Shown here piece by piece: positions 38,000 through 49,933 of a stretch of DNA of 64,000 nucleotides. The translations under genes and the position numbers were made by a program. The first letter of the stretch is position 1. Each line of letters opens with the position of its first letter. Below the pieces are notes generated by a model. That model was not told where the DNA came from and made no database searches. It saw only the letters and a program-made list of their open reading frames with translations. Origin of the DNA: Mycogone perniciosa (lineage: Eukaryota; Ascomycota; Sordariomycetes; Hypocreales; Hypocreaceae); contig JAOALB010000116.1 in the NCBI GenBank assembly GCA_025331125.1, forward strand, positions 1 through 64,000, read 5' to 3'.

Positions 38000-39391
38000 C
38001 TGGTGGGCGAGAGGACAGAATGGGGAATGGGATGTGTCTGATCTCTGTTGTGTCCTCTGTCGCCTCTCAGCGCCCTAGTAGCGCACCCCAGTGGCCGCAG
38101 CAGTGAGCACAGGCGCAAAGAGCCCTGAACAACAAGCGCTAAAGCCGGAGGTTGGAGGCAGACGGGTACCTCTCACCTCAGCTCAGCAGGTACAAACCTT
38201 GTGACCAGAGGGGGCGCCTAAAAAAAAGTACAACTAGAAGCTGCATGGAGTACATCTGGGGCCGCCGTATCTCGTATAGCGACACAAGTACTTCGTACTC
38301 GGCCCGGAGAACCTCTAGTAATAGTGCACTAAGGTTTGAGAGAGGCTTTGCGTGTCGCAGGTCGGCCCCCAGTCCTAGCCGTGCATCCTAAAACACAATC
38401 CTGGCTCAAACATGCAATCCCCTGCGCATTCACGGGCGAGAGTCTTTTCTTGGTTTTTTTTTTTTCTTCTTTTTTTTGGTTTGTTGCTTTCAAGTGCTGC
38501 GGTAAAAGAGATCAGCCGCTTGAAAGCCGGGCAACTGATCGACGAGTAATAATATATCTACCCTTGACTATTGCAGCTATGTACGAAGTACGGAGTACTG
38601 ATACCTAAATAAGTGATAATAGTAGTACTCCGTACTAGGTGTGGATTTTTCGAGGTGAAGAAACCCGTTTATTATATGTTTCAAAACACATTCTCGTATT
38701 AGTCCAAGGGACCTCCAACACACGTCCTTGGAATGTAGTACTCCATACATCCGGGATGCCAAACCTCTAATCCAGGCGCCAGAGTAAATCCATGGACATC
38801 ACAATAAAAATTTAATATATTTTCATGTACATCATCTCTCTCGCCAACTCTATTTCCTTCCCTTACGCCCTGAAGTTTTCCTCCCTCGTATTCTTCACGC
38901 AACTAACAAGACACTGGTGATGGGGCGCAGACTCCCCTTATTTCTTCTTTCTCCGTGTCAGTGGAGCAAAAACAAAGGGCGCCCAGCCGCACAGTGCCTC
39001 GGGAAACAAAATGCCCTCCAAAACGATCGACCTGTCTTCCTAACCAAGGTGGTGTAATGCTTATCAGGCACAGAACCAGAAGCGTTAAGAAAACAGGAAG
39101 ATGTGCATATGAAGCCCCTGGACATGTGGAGTCTGACGCGCAGCACAGCCGCTCTGTGTGTGCAACCCCTGATGCTGTGCTGTGCAGATGCTGTGATCAA
39201 GATTTACCGAACCCCGAAAGCCAAGCATCAATACGGAGTACGGAGTACTATGTTCATTTTCCGAGGTCATCCATCATACGACTAACAATCCAACCTTGAC
39301 AATAGCTATGTCCCCAACGGGCAGATATCAAGCAAAAAAAGAGGCCAAAAAGATACATTTATCCAGACCGTACACCAAGGAAAAAATGAAT
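37380..39391. other. Large intergenic region with minisatellite and motif copies
   Basis: No gene is supported over 2 kb. It contains the NIPA upstream region, a 12-base-unit minisatellite (37951-38006), a T-rich run near 38453-38478, and motif copies TACGGAGTA at 38589, 39232 and 39239, TACTCCGTA at 38626, plus variants at 38289 and 38582. Open frames are short and lack domains. Confidence 0.5.
37951..38006. repeat. Minisatellite, GCTGGTGCTGGA-type units
   Basis: Four to five tandem copies of a 12-base unit alternating GGTGCT and GGAGCT. It lies about 570 bases upstream of the NIPA start codon, outside any supported coding region. Confidence 0.85.
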
Positions 39392-39462
39392 TCCGACGCC
39401 GGGAGTCGAACCCGGATCGCTGCGGTGAAAGCGCAGTATGCTAGCCACTACACCACGTCGGA
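39392..39462 (-). tRNA. tRNA-Glu (anticodon TTC)
   Basis: Read on the minus strand it folds as a standard tRNA. The acceptor arms TCCGACG and CGTCGGA pair perfectly. The anticodon arm is CTGCG-CTTTCAC-CGCAG, giving anticodon TTC. The T arm is CCGGG-TTCGACT-CCCGG. The D arm carries TAGTGG. No intron is present. A T-run follows the 3' end only weakly. Confidence 0.96.
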
Positions 39463-40252
39463 TGTGATGATCTGCTGATCCCGTGACCAACTGACTTGGA
39501 AAGTGCGGCTTCCAAGTGCTTCATAAATTGTCCATGGTATCAGCCTCGGCATTTGACGGCTTTTTCAATTTCTCAAAATAGCCTCACTTGGCCTATCAAT
39601 GAAATGGACAACCGGCACATTCAGGCAGCAAGCTCTTTTGCAGTCACAAACTGTCTCGATAAAATCTGTCTGAAGCCATTCTCCATCCCAGCTGCGTAAA
39701 CTAAACGCAGCCATACTTCACCTTTGGTCACTCTAGTCAACGCCTTTCCCCAAACGCCTAATGCCTAGATCATATAAGACTGTGCCCCGTATTCCGCCCA
39801 CGCCATGTAAAAGGCCCATGCTATCATCCTTTCTCACAGATTATCCGTTCAAAGCACCCAGCTATTACCGATAGTCCTAGGATTCTCGGGGAAAGGGCGC
39901 CAAACCTCGAAATACAAAGTGAAAGAAAAAGAAAAAGAAATCACAACACCACCTGAGAGTCCGGCCAAAAGGTGAAGTTGTTTGCAGCTAGAGAATTTGT
40001 CTTGCCAGTTAGTAAATGTTTTCGGGATCCTACCTTGAGTTTTCCATCGGTGCATGTATGCAGAAAATAGTCCGTCTGGCTTTCCTGATATATGTTGACT
40101 TGAAAGTCACCGCAGACACAACTGTGGGCTATGACGTTAGTGTTGGCTAGATCAGATGTGAATCATTATGACCTATTCGGTAGGTCAGGTGCCTGAGGAA
40201 GGGGAGCGTATGCAAGTATTCGGTCGATAATGTTAGTCCAGGACTGTATGGA
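39463..40252. other. Intergenic region after tRNA-Glu
   Basis: This lies between the tRNA gene and the 3' end of the acidic-protein gene. I see no coding or RNA feature. A short GAAAAAG-type purine run lies near 39920-39940. Confidence 0.4.
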
Positions 40253-42724
40253 TCAGGGCCGACGGCGCTTGGCGTCTGTACAGAAGTTAGTCATGGTTAT
40301 CGGATGGGGATAAGAATAATCAAGCTCACCTTGTCCCTCTTCCATACTAAGCTCGTCGTCTGGGCGAGGTCGTTTGGATAAGCCGGACGGTGTGACAGGC
40401 TCGTCAAGTCCAGTGAGATTTTCAGAGTCCGGGTCGCGTCTCCAATCGATCTCAGCCAACTCGTCTTGATCAACAAGGGCGTCTTCGGTGAGCTCTTGTT
40501 CTAGGAGATCTCCTGTATTGATTTCCGCCAGATGGTGCATCGTTTCGCCATTATCAAGAGTCAGAGTGTTGGTGGTATTCGTGTTCGCTGCGCTGGTAAT
40601 GGCATTCTCGTCGTCAAAGGGTTCGGGGGTGACTGGGATATCACCGCGTTCGGCTTCATCGTCATTTCCCTCCTCAGGCTCATCCAGTTCGAGATGAACA
40701 AAAGGGTTAGAGTCACTCTCTACATGCTCTGCAAATAATTCGTCAGTATCTAGTGAAGAGAGTGTGACGCTAAAGTCCGAGATTTTGCGACGGTGATGGG
40801 ATCTTGTGTATTCGGGGAAGGTAAGGGAATCTGGAAAAAAGGAGATCATGTTGGTGTCTGTACCATTTGTGTCAGTTGCGTCAGGCGAATAGTCAGGCTC
40901 TTCAGCCGTCGTTTGATGATCTGGTTCGACCACAAAATCCACGATTGGATCTTCAACCAGTTGTTGGTCCTCTTCATTGACCTCGTCCGCATCGACAGGC
41001 TGGTCCTCCTCCTCCTCCTCGCCGTGGTTGTGCCCCTCCCCTTGCTCGTCGACGCCATCCATGGGGGCCTCATTATGATCATGATATTCCATGTCGTCAG
41101 TCAACGTCTGTTTGTCATCTCCATCGTCTGCGTCCTCATCGTGGTCTTCTTGCTGTTCAGCCTCCTGTGAGACGGTATCCTCATCATCAACATTCTCGTC
41201 AGTGATACTATCGTGGCTATCAGGGCTCTCATCAGCATCGTCGGTAGCACGTGAGGCCTCGACAATGATAGTATTCTGTGGCATAGGTGATTCAAAGAGA
41301 TGAATGACTTCATCCAGTCCCTTACCGGCAGTGGCGCTTTCGATCAGAAACTCAAAACGCTTGCTGGTGCTTGGCCTGGTAAAGAGGTATGTGTACAGCG
41401 TCCGAGAGCCTTCGGGGTCTTGATTATTAACCAACAAGTCAAATATCTCCAAAATCTGCCGCAACGTTGTGGTTGATAAGGAATCGCGTAAAGATGACTG
41501 AGCAGTTAGCTTTATTGTCCCTAAAGGGAATGAAGATGGAATACACACCTCAGCAAACTCAAGTCCAAGCTCATCCACTTGGAAAACAAGTTCATCTTCA
41601 GCGGCAATCTCGTTTGTCAGCTCCGCTCGGAACCCAGCGAGCAACGACTCCATGCTGTTGTCAAGGACAGAAGAGTCCGAAAAGAAACCTTCAGATGCCG
41701 CGTGTGAGAAGAATGGAAATTCATCCCCTCTGTACTGGACAGTGATGGCTGGGAACTCTTGGTCATCGGCAACCGAATGGTCGGGGTGCGAAATTGACTC
41801 CTCCGGTTGACCAGTAGTTGAATCGCCGTCCTCCAACCCGGCAACGACAGTGTCGTCGTGATCAAAATCAACGTCATTCGAGTGACCTGGTGTCTCAGCA
41901 GTCTGAGTTGCCTCTGCATCTGATTGTTCTTCTGGATACTCGTTTCCGAACCCGGTGATCGGCTCATCTTCCACATTCTCAGTTCCAACATGACTTTCCG
42001 TACCATCGTAGGTTGTGGCGTTTTCATCTTCGCCATCGCCTTGCTCCCACGTTATTTCGTCTTCTGCTTCGGCCGCTGATTCTACGTCGTTCACGCTTTG
42101 AGGGGTCTGCGCGGTTGGGCTAGCAGGGTTGGTTGGTGTAGTGTTCGAGGCGTTCTCAGCAAGGTCCTGGTTATAATTCGATCCCGCCTCATCGACATCA
42201 TCTTCCTCCCTTTCTGGTTCGTCATAAGACCCTTGCGCCAGTGTATCTTCATCGTCCTCATAGTCGATCTCGTCTTTTACATCGCGGAATTCGATAGCGG
42301 TGTCTGTTTCACCGGCGTTGACATTTGTAGATTCCTCTGCTTCATCTGCCTGGAAAACATCGACATCATCGTGATATGGCTCTTCGAGTTGTGGTGGGCT
42401 TTGCTTGCTTGACGTGTTCACGGCTGACGCAGCACCATCATCATCGGCATCCTCATTATGAAGGTCATCCCCTCCAGCCTCTTGAGGTTCGCCGGGTTCG
42501 TTTACGGCCTCGCTCATCTTCGAATCGATACCCATAGACACATCTGTTTGCGTATCCACGGCCGTATGATCGGGGACCTTCTCGTCAACATGTGTTGGCC
42601 AGGAGGTCTGCTTCTGTTCTTCGGTCGTATCAATATCGTAATCTATCAGATCCTCGTCCATATGGCCATCGAAATTAAATGTCGGTGCCACATCGACGTC
42701 CATTTCTATTTCCGCCATGGCCAT
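40253..42724 (-). CDS. Large acidic fungal protein of unknown function
   Basis: Three exons: 42724-41549, 41497-40330, 40275-40253; about 788 residues. The two introns (51 and 54 bases, both with a CTAAC branch site) are multiples of three and free of stops. The N-terminus MAMAEIEMDVDVAPTFNFDG and DEDLIDYDIDTTEEQ look like a conserved short motif. Most of the rest is Asp/Glu-rich and disordered. An ordered patch lies mid-protein (ITVQYRGDEFPFFSH, then RTLYTYLFTRP), and the protein ends DAKRRRP, a possible nuclear signal. I recognise no named family; a nuclear, chromatin-linked role is only a guess from composition. Confidence 0.85.
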   Translation of the reverse strand: MAMAEIEMDVDVAPTFNFDGHMDEDLIDYDIDTTEEQKQTSWPTHVDEKVPDHTAVDTQTDVSMGIDSKMSEAVNEPGEPQEAGGDDLHNEDADDDGAASAVNTSSKQSPPQLEEPYHDDVDVFQADEAEESTNVNAGETDTAIEFRDVKDEIDYEDDEDTLAQGSYDEPEREEDDVDEAGSNYNQDLAENASNTTPTNPASPTAQTPQSVNDVESAAEAEDEITWEQGDGEDENATTYDGTESHVGTENVEDEPITGFGNEYPEEQSDAEATQTAETPGHSNDVDFDHDDTVVAGLEDGDSTTGQPEESISHPDHSVADDQEFPAITVQYRGDEFPFFSHAASEGFFSDSSVLDNSMESLLAGFRAELTNEIAAEDELVFQVDELGLEFAEVCIPSSFPLGTIKLTAQSSLRDSLSTTTLRQILEIFDLLVNNQDPEGSRTLYTYLFTRPSTSKRFEFLIESATAGKGLDEVIHLFESPMPQNTIIVEASRATDDADESPDSHDSITDENVDDEDTVSQEAEQQEDHDEDADDGDDKQTLTDDMEYHDHNEAPMDGVDEQGEGHNHGEEEEEDQPVDADEVNEEDQQLVEDPIVDFVVEPDHQTTAEEPDYSPDATDTNGTDTNMISFFPDSLTFPEYTRSHHRRKISDFSVTLSSLDTDELFAEHVESDSNPFVHLELDEPEEGNDDEAERGDIPVTPEPFDDENAITSAANTNTTNTLTLDNGETMHHLAEINTGDLLEQELTEDALVDQDELAEIDWRRDPDSENLTGLDEPVTPSGLSKRPRPDDELSMEEGQGELDYSYPHPITMTNFCTDAKRRRP

Positions 42725-43948
42725 CCCAGTATTGCGACTCGAGGTCGTCGTTGACAGTTGACTGTGTTGTTCGTTGTGAAAGGGTGCCTAGGCTATCAGG
42801 GAGTATGTGACAACTAGGCGGCGTGAGATTTTCCAAGCAGGTGGCCCTCCGGGGCGATACAGCGCTGGTAGAGATGCTCCTAGATTAGGCTCAGGCTCGA
42901 GCTTCGATGGCGTGTCTGTGCAACCAAGCTCAAGCAGTGGCTCTATTACGCCACTCGCGACAACGGTTCTGAAAGGAAGAAATCGCTGGAAATAATGTGC
43001 CACATTGATTCTTTCAAGGGGGAAAAGAAAATACGTAAGAAGCGACACACAAAACGCGTCGTCTGGAGTGGCGATGGATGATTATGAGTCAGGCGTGGGA
43101 GGAGATGCAGGCTGCAGCTTGAAGTATGATGAAGCAATGCGTGCGAAAGTTGATAAATGAGTGGACGTGATGACGCTTACTAAAAGAGGGTTAGTAACTG
43201 GGGCTTCTCTGGTCCACAATAATTTTGGCTCTGGAGGTACGTACTAGGCGAAGCTTCTTTTAACCCATCTCCAACCTATTGATAGAGTCTTGATAGAAAT
43301 TACTAAAGCCTCATGTCTTGGTATTGGTAGTGTGTATAGATCCTCAGGGAATTTCAGTTGCTTGATGCCGTATTAACACCTCCCTTGATTATTATTTTTT
43401 ACATATTTATACAATCATTAGAAAAATGTCTTGGTATTAAATACTGTCACTGAGGCTGCATCGCGCTGTAATTGGAGCAAACTCCAAATAAGGGCAGATA
43501 CATTCTTCAAACCTACAAACTGGTAGAGCGGTTTATTAAAGTCACCTTATTGAGAACGCTTCAATATCACATCAATACCATTTGTTCCCTCGCCCTTTCT
43601 CCCCCCTCGCCGATAGGTCTTTGACTGCATACTACTCCTGAAACAAATGTCTGGTGTCTACCCTGAACTTCGAGGTGCTCTTGATTTGCCCTTTATTTCA
43701 CTCATGTCTATCTTTGCAGATGTTATCCACGCCGGAAACGATTTTTATGCATCAAAATAACTTGGAAAGTCTCCCTCCTTGTCAATCCATCCCATCTAGG
43801 TCTTGAGTCTCGTTGTCTGCTTCGAGGCACATATAACCAGTCTCAAATTTCCTGTCATCTGTCGCCCCTGACTCTACTCTTTATTTTACTATTTCAATAT
43901 CATCCACTGATCTTCTACTCAGTTTCATGCTAACCCGTGCACCGATAT
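42725..43948. other. Intergenic region upstream of the acidic-protein gene
   Basis: This is 1.2 kb without a supported gene. It includes the acidic-protein promoter and the 3' flank of the PheRS gene. It is AT-rich around 43,280-43,450, with no RIP-like transition pattern visible and no recognisable repeats. Confidence 0.5.
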
Positions 43949-45897
43949 TTATAAAAAGGCCTCGATGTTAATCTCCAGGGTGCTGACGGGGTATCTGGTG
44001 TCGGCAGGATTAGTGATAAGTTCTTATATCACAGAATTCAGGGGGCATTTACCTTAGATCAAATTTCTCCAGCACGGAAGGATGCAGAATGCCAAACTCG
44101 CCAATGCGCTGTTCCTTGCCTCCCAGTCTTAGATAAACGGCCGCGGCATGTCCGTGGAAGAAGGTTTCCTCGTTGAGCTCCTCAATCCAGTAGCCATCAG
44201 GTTTGACAGCGCCCTGACCCTCATTGCTGTCGATGAAGTCGGTGCGCAGCATTAGCAGCACCCGATCCAGCAGACCGTGAACAACTTCGAAACCGCTCGA
44301 CTTGCCGCACCAAGCAGCGGCAAAGTGACGCTCATTCCGGGCTCTACGCTCCAGGGACTCATCCTTGAAGATGACGTCAGAGGCCTCGAAGATTTTGATG
44401 GGTACGCTGTGACCCTTATTCTCGCGGATCGTCTTGAGGAGGCCAGGCAGGAGTGATGTCCGGACAACCTGGTACTCCTGCGTCTTCGGGTTGGCGAGAC
44501 GAACAACTGTCTTGCCGTCGTCCTTGCGGTTAAGCCACGTGAAGTTCTCGTCGTAACTGCAGAGGGTCAATGGCATAACCTCGCTCCAGCCAGCCATGGC
44601 GGCTTCGATGCGGAGAATGTCAGCGAGCTTGTTGATAGGGAGAGGGGCGGCGACGGTGGCGCTCTTGTTTGGAGAGCTGCGAGGAAGCTTGTTGAATCCG
44701 TAGCATACAGCAACATCCTCCATAATGTCGCATTGCTGCAGAACATCTGCGCGGGTCGGGGGAATGGCAACCTCCAGCAGATTAGGGTCCTTGTCAGAAG
44801 GTCGAGAGACATAAGCCATTCTGGACAAGAGCTTGCAGAGAGTTTCGGGTGATTCGTTAAGGCCAGTGCAGCTATTTAGGTAGTCGATTTCGGCATGTGT
44901 AACTCGGGGCTGCAGAGACGGGGTAACGCGGGTCTGGTTGTTGTGGTCCGAGATAATCTTGACAGGCTCTACGGTGAAGGGCTCGGCGCAATATGTTGAG
45001 AACATCGTGACCATCATGTCAGTGACAATTTGCAGCTTTGTGATGTCGGTAGCTGTGATCTCAATAAAGACGTTGGTGGTGTTGAGTGTGATTTTGGAGT
45101 GGTCTCCGTTGATAATGGGAGGGAGTGAGCAAATCACACGGTTGGCATCCAGGATGAGGGGGTACACCGGGGCATCCTTGATAATGTGCAGGTATCTGCC
45201 CAGATGCCTATCGTTTTCATAAAAGGTCATGACGCCCTCGCCCGTTAACTCCTGCGTCTGGTTGAGGGGGACAAATTTGAAGTCCTTGGGCGGCAATGCC
45301 TCGTATGTGAAAGGGCCCTGGATGGTATCCAAGTCATGAGTTCCGATGGATACCAAGGTTCGTTGACGGGCCAGGTTCTGGTGAAGCTTGTCTTGCAGCG
45401 CGATGAAGGACTCATATCGATCCTTGGTGAACTTGATGTTGCGCAGGATAGCGCCAGAGACATATGGCCGCACCTTGGCGGTTTCTGGAGAGACGGTGAT
45501 GGTTTGGAGCTGGCCATCCTTGGGCTCCACGACGCGGAAGTTCGGGGGCTCAACACGGCCGAGGAAGATGTTGAGATTGAGGGCGATGCCCTCGAAGCAG
45601 AGCATGTCATATCGGTTGGCGGGGATCTCGATCTTGAGCTGGGGCGGCTCCTGCTCGCCATTGACAATGGGCCGTTCTGATTCTTCGGTGTCCTCGTCGA
45701 GCTCGATGCCGAATTCGAAGCAGAGATCTTCAAACTCGGTCTTTGTGAACCTAAAAGCCACGGCAGTGGCATGTTTGTTAGCATTGCTAGTCGGACATAT
45801 AGTTGATGGTGGGGGATGGTCTGGGGGGTGTAAATGCCACATACTTCTGGCCAAGGGCCTCGAAGAGCCGGTATTTGTCGACGGAGATGGTCGGCAT
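43949..45897 (-). CDS. FRS1: Phenylalanyl-tRNA synthetase beta subunit, cytosolic
   Basis: It forms the alpha2-beta2 enzyme that charges tRNA-Phe. Three exons: 45897-45845, 45750-44053, 43994-43949; 598 residues, the normal length. It begins MPTISVDKYRLFEALGQKFT, followed by a B3/B4 editing domain (FEGIALNLNIFLGR, VSIGTHDLD), a B5 domain (PTRADVLQQCDIMEDVAVCYG) and the catalytic-like core (PLTLCSYDENFTWLN, VRTSLLPGLLKTIRENKGH). It ends YPVSTLEINIEAFL after the last intron. It is divergent from the PP2A scaffold gene. Identification is firm. Confidence 0.97.
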
Positions 45898-47117
45898 GAT
45901 GAGGGCTTGTTCTCAGGATTTGTTATTATGCCAAAGAAGGAATCTGGAATCCTCGTCGTCCAGCGAATGGCCTGGATAGTATAGTATCACTGAGTCACAG
46001 GAATTTTTGGGACCGGCGATGAGGGATCATGGCGGGGTGGTTTCGATGTTTGACGATGACGCGAGACCTTGTGGCTGGTGAGGGGCACTGAGCAGCGCCA
46101 GGTACCTCACTAACTGGGCTGGCGCTCCAGAAATCGGCGGGGTGATTGATAGACCCGGAATATCGATGCTCCCTCTCCATCCCCTCAAGGAGAGAACGAA
46201 GTACTACTACTACGGAGTAGTAATGGATGGATAGTACCTGTAAGAGCCCAAGCAGCCAAGGAGGGGCAAAAGGCGACAGTGCACATGCACATGGTGACGG
46301 CTTCGTTGCCTCGCCGTTGCTATGCCATATTCGAGCAGTCAGAACGAGTAGGACTACGGGACAGCATGCTGGCTGATACATCCAATTCCAATGCTTTCAG
46401 ACGGCATTTTTCTCCTCGTCTTGTGCACTGCTCTGGCGAACGAGGCTCATATACTATACTAGGGGCCTTGCCTGACAAGGTTCTACTGCTGTTTGCGAGA
46501 TTAATAGGGGCAAATTGCCCGTGTTAGCAGTAGCTTGCTGTCTGTTACGAAGTACTCCGTACGCGTGCTGTCGACGCCTATCAGTTAGCGGTTTGGGCGT
46601 CGTCACCGCCTGTGCACTAACAGCCAGTGCCCCGCCAACCCCCCGTGCCGCTGCTGGCCTGGCCTTCCAAGTGGTACATGTAACTGTAACAGTGGCGGCT
46701 GCTGCTGCTGTTGGCGACTGTTAATGCTGCTGGGCTCCAACAAAGCTTCGACCACCCAGACAGAGCCTTTGGCCTCAGAGCATCATCATCTCCCATCTCT
46801 GGGCCGCCACGATTGCGTTTACCTCCAGGCCTCTCTCGCGACACCGTCTCAACGCTGACCCTCCCAGCAAACGCAGGCCGTCTGTCTTCTTGCTCTCTCT
46901 CTCTTTCTCTCCCTTTCTCTCCCGCAAACGTCTGTGTGCGGGTGTGGGTGTGCTCGGCTTCTGCGCAAATCATTGCATCACCCACACACCCTCGCGATCA
47001 GCCTCCCTCGTCGTCCCACCATCTCCATCTTTCGAGTCCGGCACGGCAGCTTTGCCTTGTTGCTACCGCCCGATAATTCTCTCTTGAGTGACGCGCTGCC
47101 CCCGTCCGCAACACGCC
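45898..47117. promoter_or_regulatory. Divergent promoter region, FRS1 / PP2A scaffold
   Basis: This is a 1.2 kb gap between divergent starts. A long pyrimidine tract (about 46881-46923, CT repeats) lies some 200 bases upstream of the PP2A ATG, a common core-promoter arrangement in filamentous fungi. TACGGAGTA is at 46211, TACTCCGTA at 46553 and the variant TACGAAGTA at 46546. No gene is supported. Confidence 0.55.
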
Positions 47118-49424
47118 ATGGCTGAAGCGCCCAACACCAACGATGAGCTGTATCCCATCGCAGTGCTCATCGACGAGTTGAAGGTACGGTGGCCACGGGC
47201 TGCCCTGATTTTTCACTCAGTCCGACCGATTCTGATATTGACCCTGGCCTAGCACGATGATGTCCTGCTTCGACTCAACGCCATCCACCGGCTCTCGACG
47301 ATTGCTCTCGCTCTCGGCGCCGAACGAACGAGAGAGGAGTTGATTCCCTTCCTCGATGGTCAGTAGCAACAGCTCAACTCGCCCACTTGCATGTATCTGT
47401 GGGTCTCGCGTCTCGGTCCTAACTTGGTTTTCATAGAGTCCGTTGAGGATGAGGATGAGGTCTTAGTCGCTCTAAGCGAGGAGCTTGGCGGCTTCATCGA
47501 GTATGTCGGAGGTCCTGCATGGGGCCATGTCCTGCTCTCCCCCCTCGAGAATCTTGCCGCCATCGAGGAGCCAGTTGTGCGAGACAAGGTGAATACGCCC
47601 CTATTCGCCCATTCTGGCCCGTATCTCGTGCTAATCCGCAAAGGCTGTCGAATCCCTCAACAAAATCTGCGACGAACTCTCACCACAACAGGTCGAGGAA
47701 TTCTTCATCCCCCTCACCGTTAGGCTCGCCAAGGCAGACTGGTTCACATCCAAGGTCTCGGGATGCGGCCTGTTCACAGCTCCGTACAAGAAGGTCTCTC
47801 CTCCTGTCCAGGAACAGCTCCGTCAGCAGTTTGGCCTGCTCGTCCACGATGAGACCCCCATGGTCCGCCGTCAAGCCGCAACCAACTTGGCCAAGTTTGT
47901 CAAAGAAATGCCCGCTGCCATCGTCATCGACGAAATGATACCCCTCTTCCAACACCTCGTTCAGGATGATCAGGATAGTGTCCGATTACTTACGGTCGAA
48001 ATTCTCATTTCCGTTGCCGAGGGTGTGCCCAAGGAACAGCAGTCAAGCCACGGGGTTCTTTTGACGTCACTGCGAAATCTGATAGAGGACAAGAGCTGGA
48101 GGGTCCGATACATGATTGCGGATAGATTTGAGAAGGTAGGTTGACGGTTTCCACTCTCGTTATAACGGACTGAGCCTCACTAATGTCATGCTACAGATCG
48201 CCAAGGCAGTGGATGAGGAGGTTGTTTCTAGAGATTTGGTGCCCGCCTTTGTCAAGCTTCTGAAGGACAACGAGGCCGAGGTTCGGACAGCTATTGCTGG
48301 CCAGATCCCCGGCTTCTGCGCGCTGGTCGATCGCCAAACTCTTCTCAGCGACATCATGGCCAGTATCGAGGATCTTGTTTCAGACACATCGCAGCATGTC
48401 CGCGCTGCGCTGGGAACTCAAATCAGCGGTCTGGCTCCCATACTGGGTAAACAAGAGTACGTGTCCTTCCTCCACCGACTCCAAGAATCCAAGACTAAGA
48501 CGTGATGCAGGACTATTGATCATCTTCTGCCCATGTTCCTCCAGATGCTTAAGGACGAATTCCCGGAGGTTAGGCTGCACATTATTTCTAAACTTGAGCT
48601 TGTTAACCAAGGTATGATATACCACCAAGGGCAGCGGGGGTCCAAGCTAACATGGTTCTAGTAATTGGCATCGATCTTCTCTCCCAGTCACTGCTCCCGG
48701 CCATCGTTCATTTGGCTGAAGACAAGCAGTGGCGCGTGCGACTCGCCATTATCGAGTACATCCCCCTGCTAGCCAGCCAGCTTGGAGTCAAGTTCTTTGA
48801 CGAAAAGCTCAGCAACCTTTGCATGGGATGGCTCGGCGACACCGTCTTCTCCATCCGTGAGGCTGCTACACACAACCTCAAGAAGTTGACGGAAGTGTTT
48901 GGCGTGGAATGGGCTAGCGAGGCTATCATCCCCAAGGTCATGGCCATGGGCAACCACCCCAATTATCTGTACAGAATGACTACGTGCTTCGCCATCTCGG
49001 TAAGTCGACGCGGAGACGACGAGTGTGATTTGTATAGAAGCCGAGTGCTAACCATTGACAGACCCTGGCATCGGTAGTCAGCATAGATGTGATTGCCAAG
49101 TCGATTCTGCCTATGCTCGACAAGATGGTTGAGGATGAGATTCCAAACATCCGATTCAACGTGGCCAAGACGTACTCGGTGCTCATCAACGCTCTTCAGC
49201 GCTTGCCCGAGCAGGGTACACTGTACGCGCTGGAGCAACAGGGAGCGCAAACCACGCCGTCTCCTCGGGGTGCCGAGCTGATTCGCCAACGCGTCGTGCC
49301 GAACCTGAGCAAGCTACAGAAGGATGACGACGTAGATGTGCGGTACTTTGCGACCACGGCGGCGGCCGAAGCTTCAGGGTCCGGACCTTTGTCCGGCGGA
49401 GAGCCTATGAATACTTCACCATAG
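47118..49424 (+). CDS. TPD3: PP2A scaffold (A/PR65) regulatory subunit
   Basis: Scaffold that links the PP2A catalytic subunit to B subunits. Eight exons: 47118-47183, 47253-47358, 47437-47588, 47644-48135, 48197-48456, 48511-48611, 48662-48999, 49062-49424; 625 residues. It is HEAT repeats throughout, with characteristic helices such as SWRVRYMIADRFEKIAKAV, QWRVRLAIIEYIPLLASQL and MGWLGDTVFSIREAATHNLK. The C-terminal ~60 residues (from RGAELIRQ) extend beyond the usual ~590-residue core. The ATG context is CGCCATGGC. Convergent with the methyltransferase gene. Confidence 0.96.
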
Positions 49425-49933
49425 ATGAGAGAACTGTAATGAAGCAATGATTTTTTACCGCCTGTCTTGGTCTCTCTCCTGTTCCCCACCATTTGTTCCG
49501 TGTGCCACCAGCATCTCCAGGCAGGTTTGTGTAATGGAAGATGTGTGTCTTTTTTCTTGATCTTGGTGTGTTGTGAGCAGGATATATGGAGTAGCAGGCT
49601 TGTATCAAACATGACCGCAGAATGAAGAAAAAAAAGGCTTTGGTGGAGCAGAGTTAGCAACGTGAGGGTGCTGATAGATGGGGCGCATAGAAGATAGGCA
49701 CTTGCAAAGGCTATGGCAACACCCTTGAACATAACGAGATGATATAGAAAAAATGTGAGGTTCGATTCTTCGTTTATTGGGTCCATGGAGGACGGGAGAG
49801 ATGAAGATGATCCCCGTCCAATGGCTTTACTCTAATGCTTGCATCGCAGAATGGAAGAACGCAGTAAGAGCTCGGGTATCACAATGTATTTCTCTTTTTT
49901 TTATATATAAAGCCATTTCTATATCCAGAATGC
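49425..49933. other. Convergent 3' region, PP2A scaffold / EFM4-like
   Basis: It contains the 3' flanks of both genes, with A- and T-runs (49625, 49896) consistent with UTRs. No gene is supported. Confidence 0.5.
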
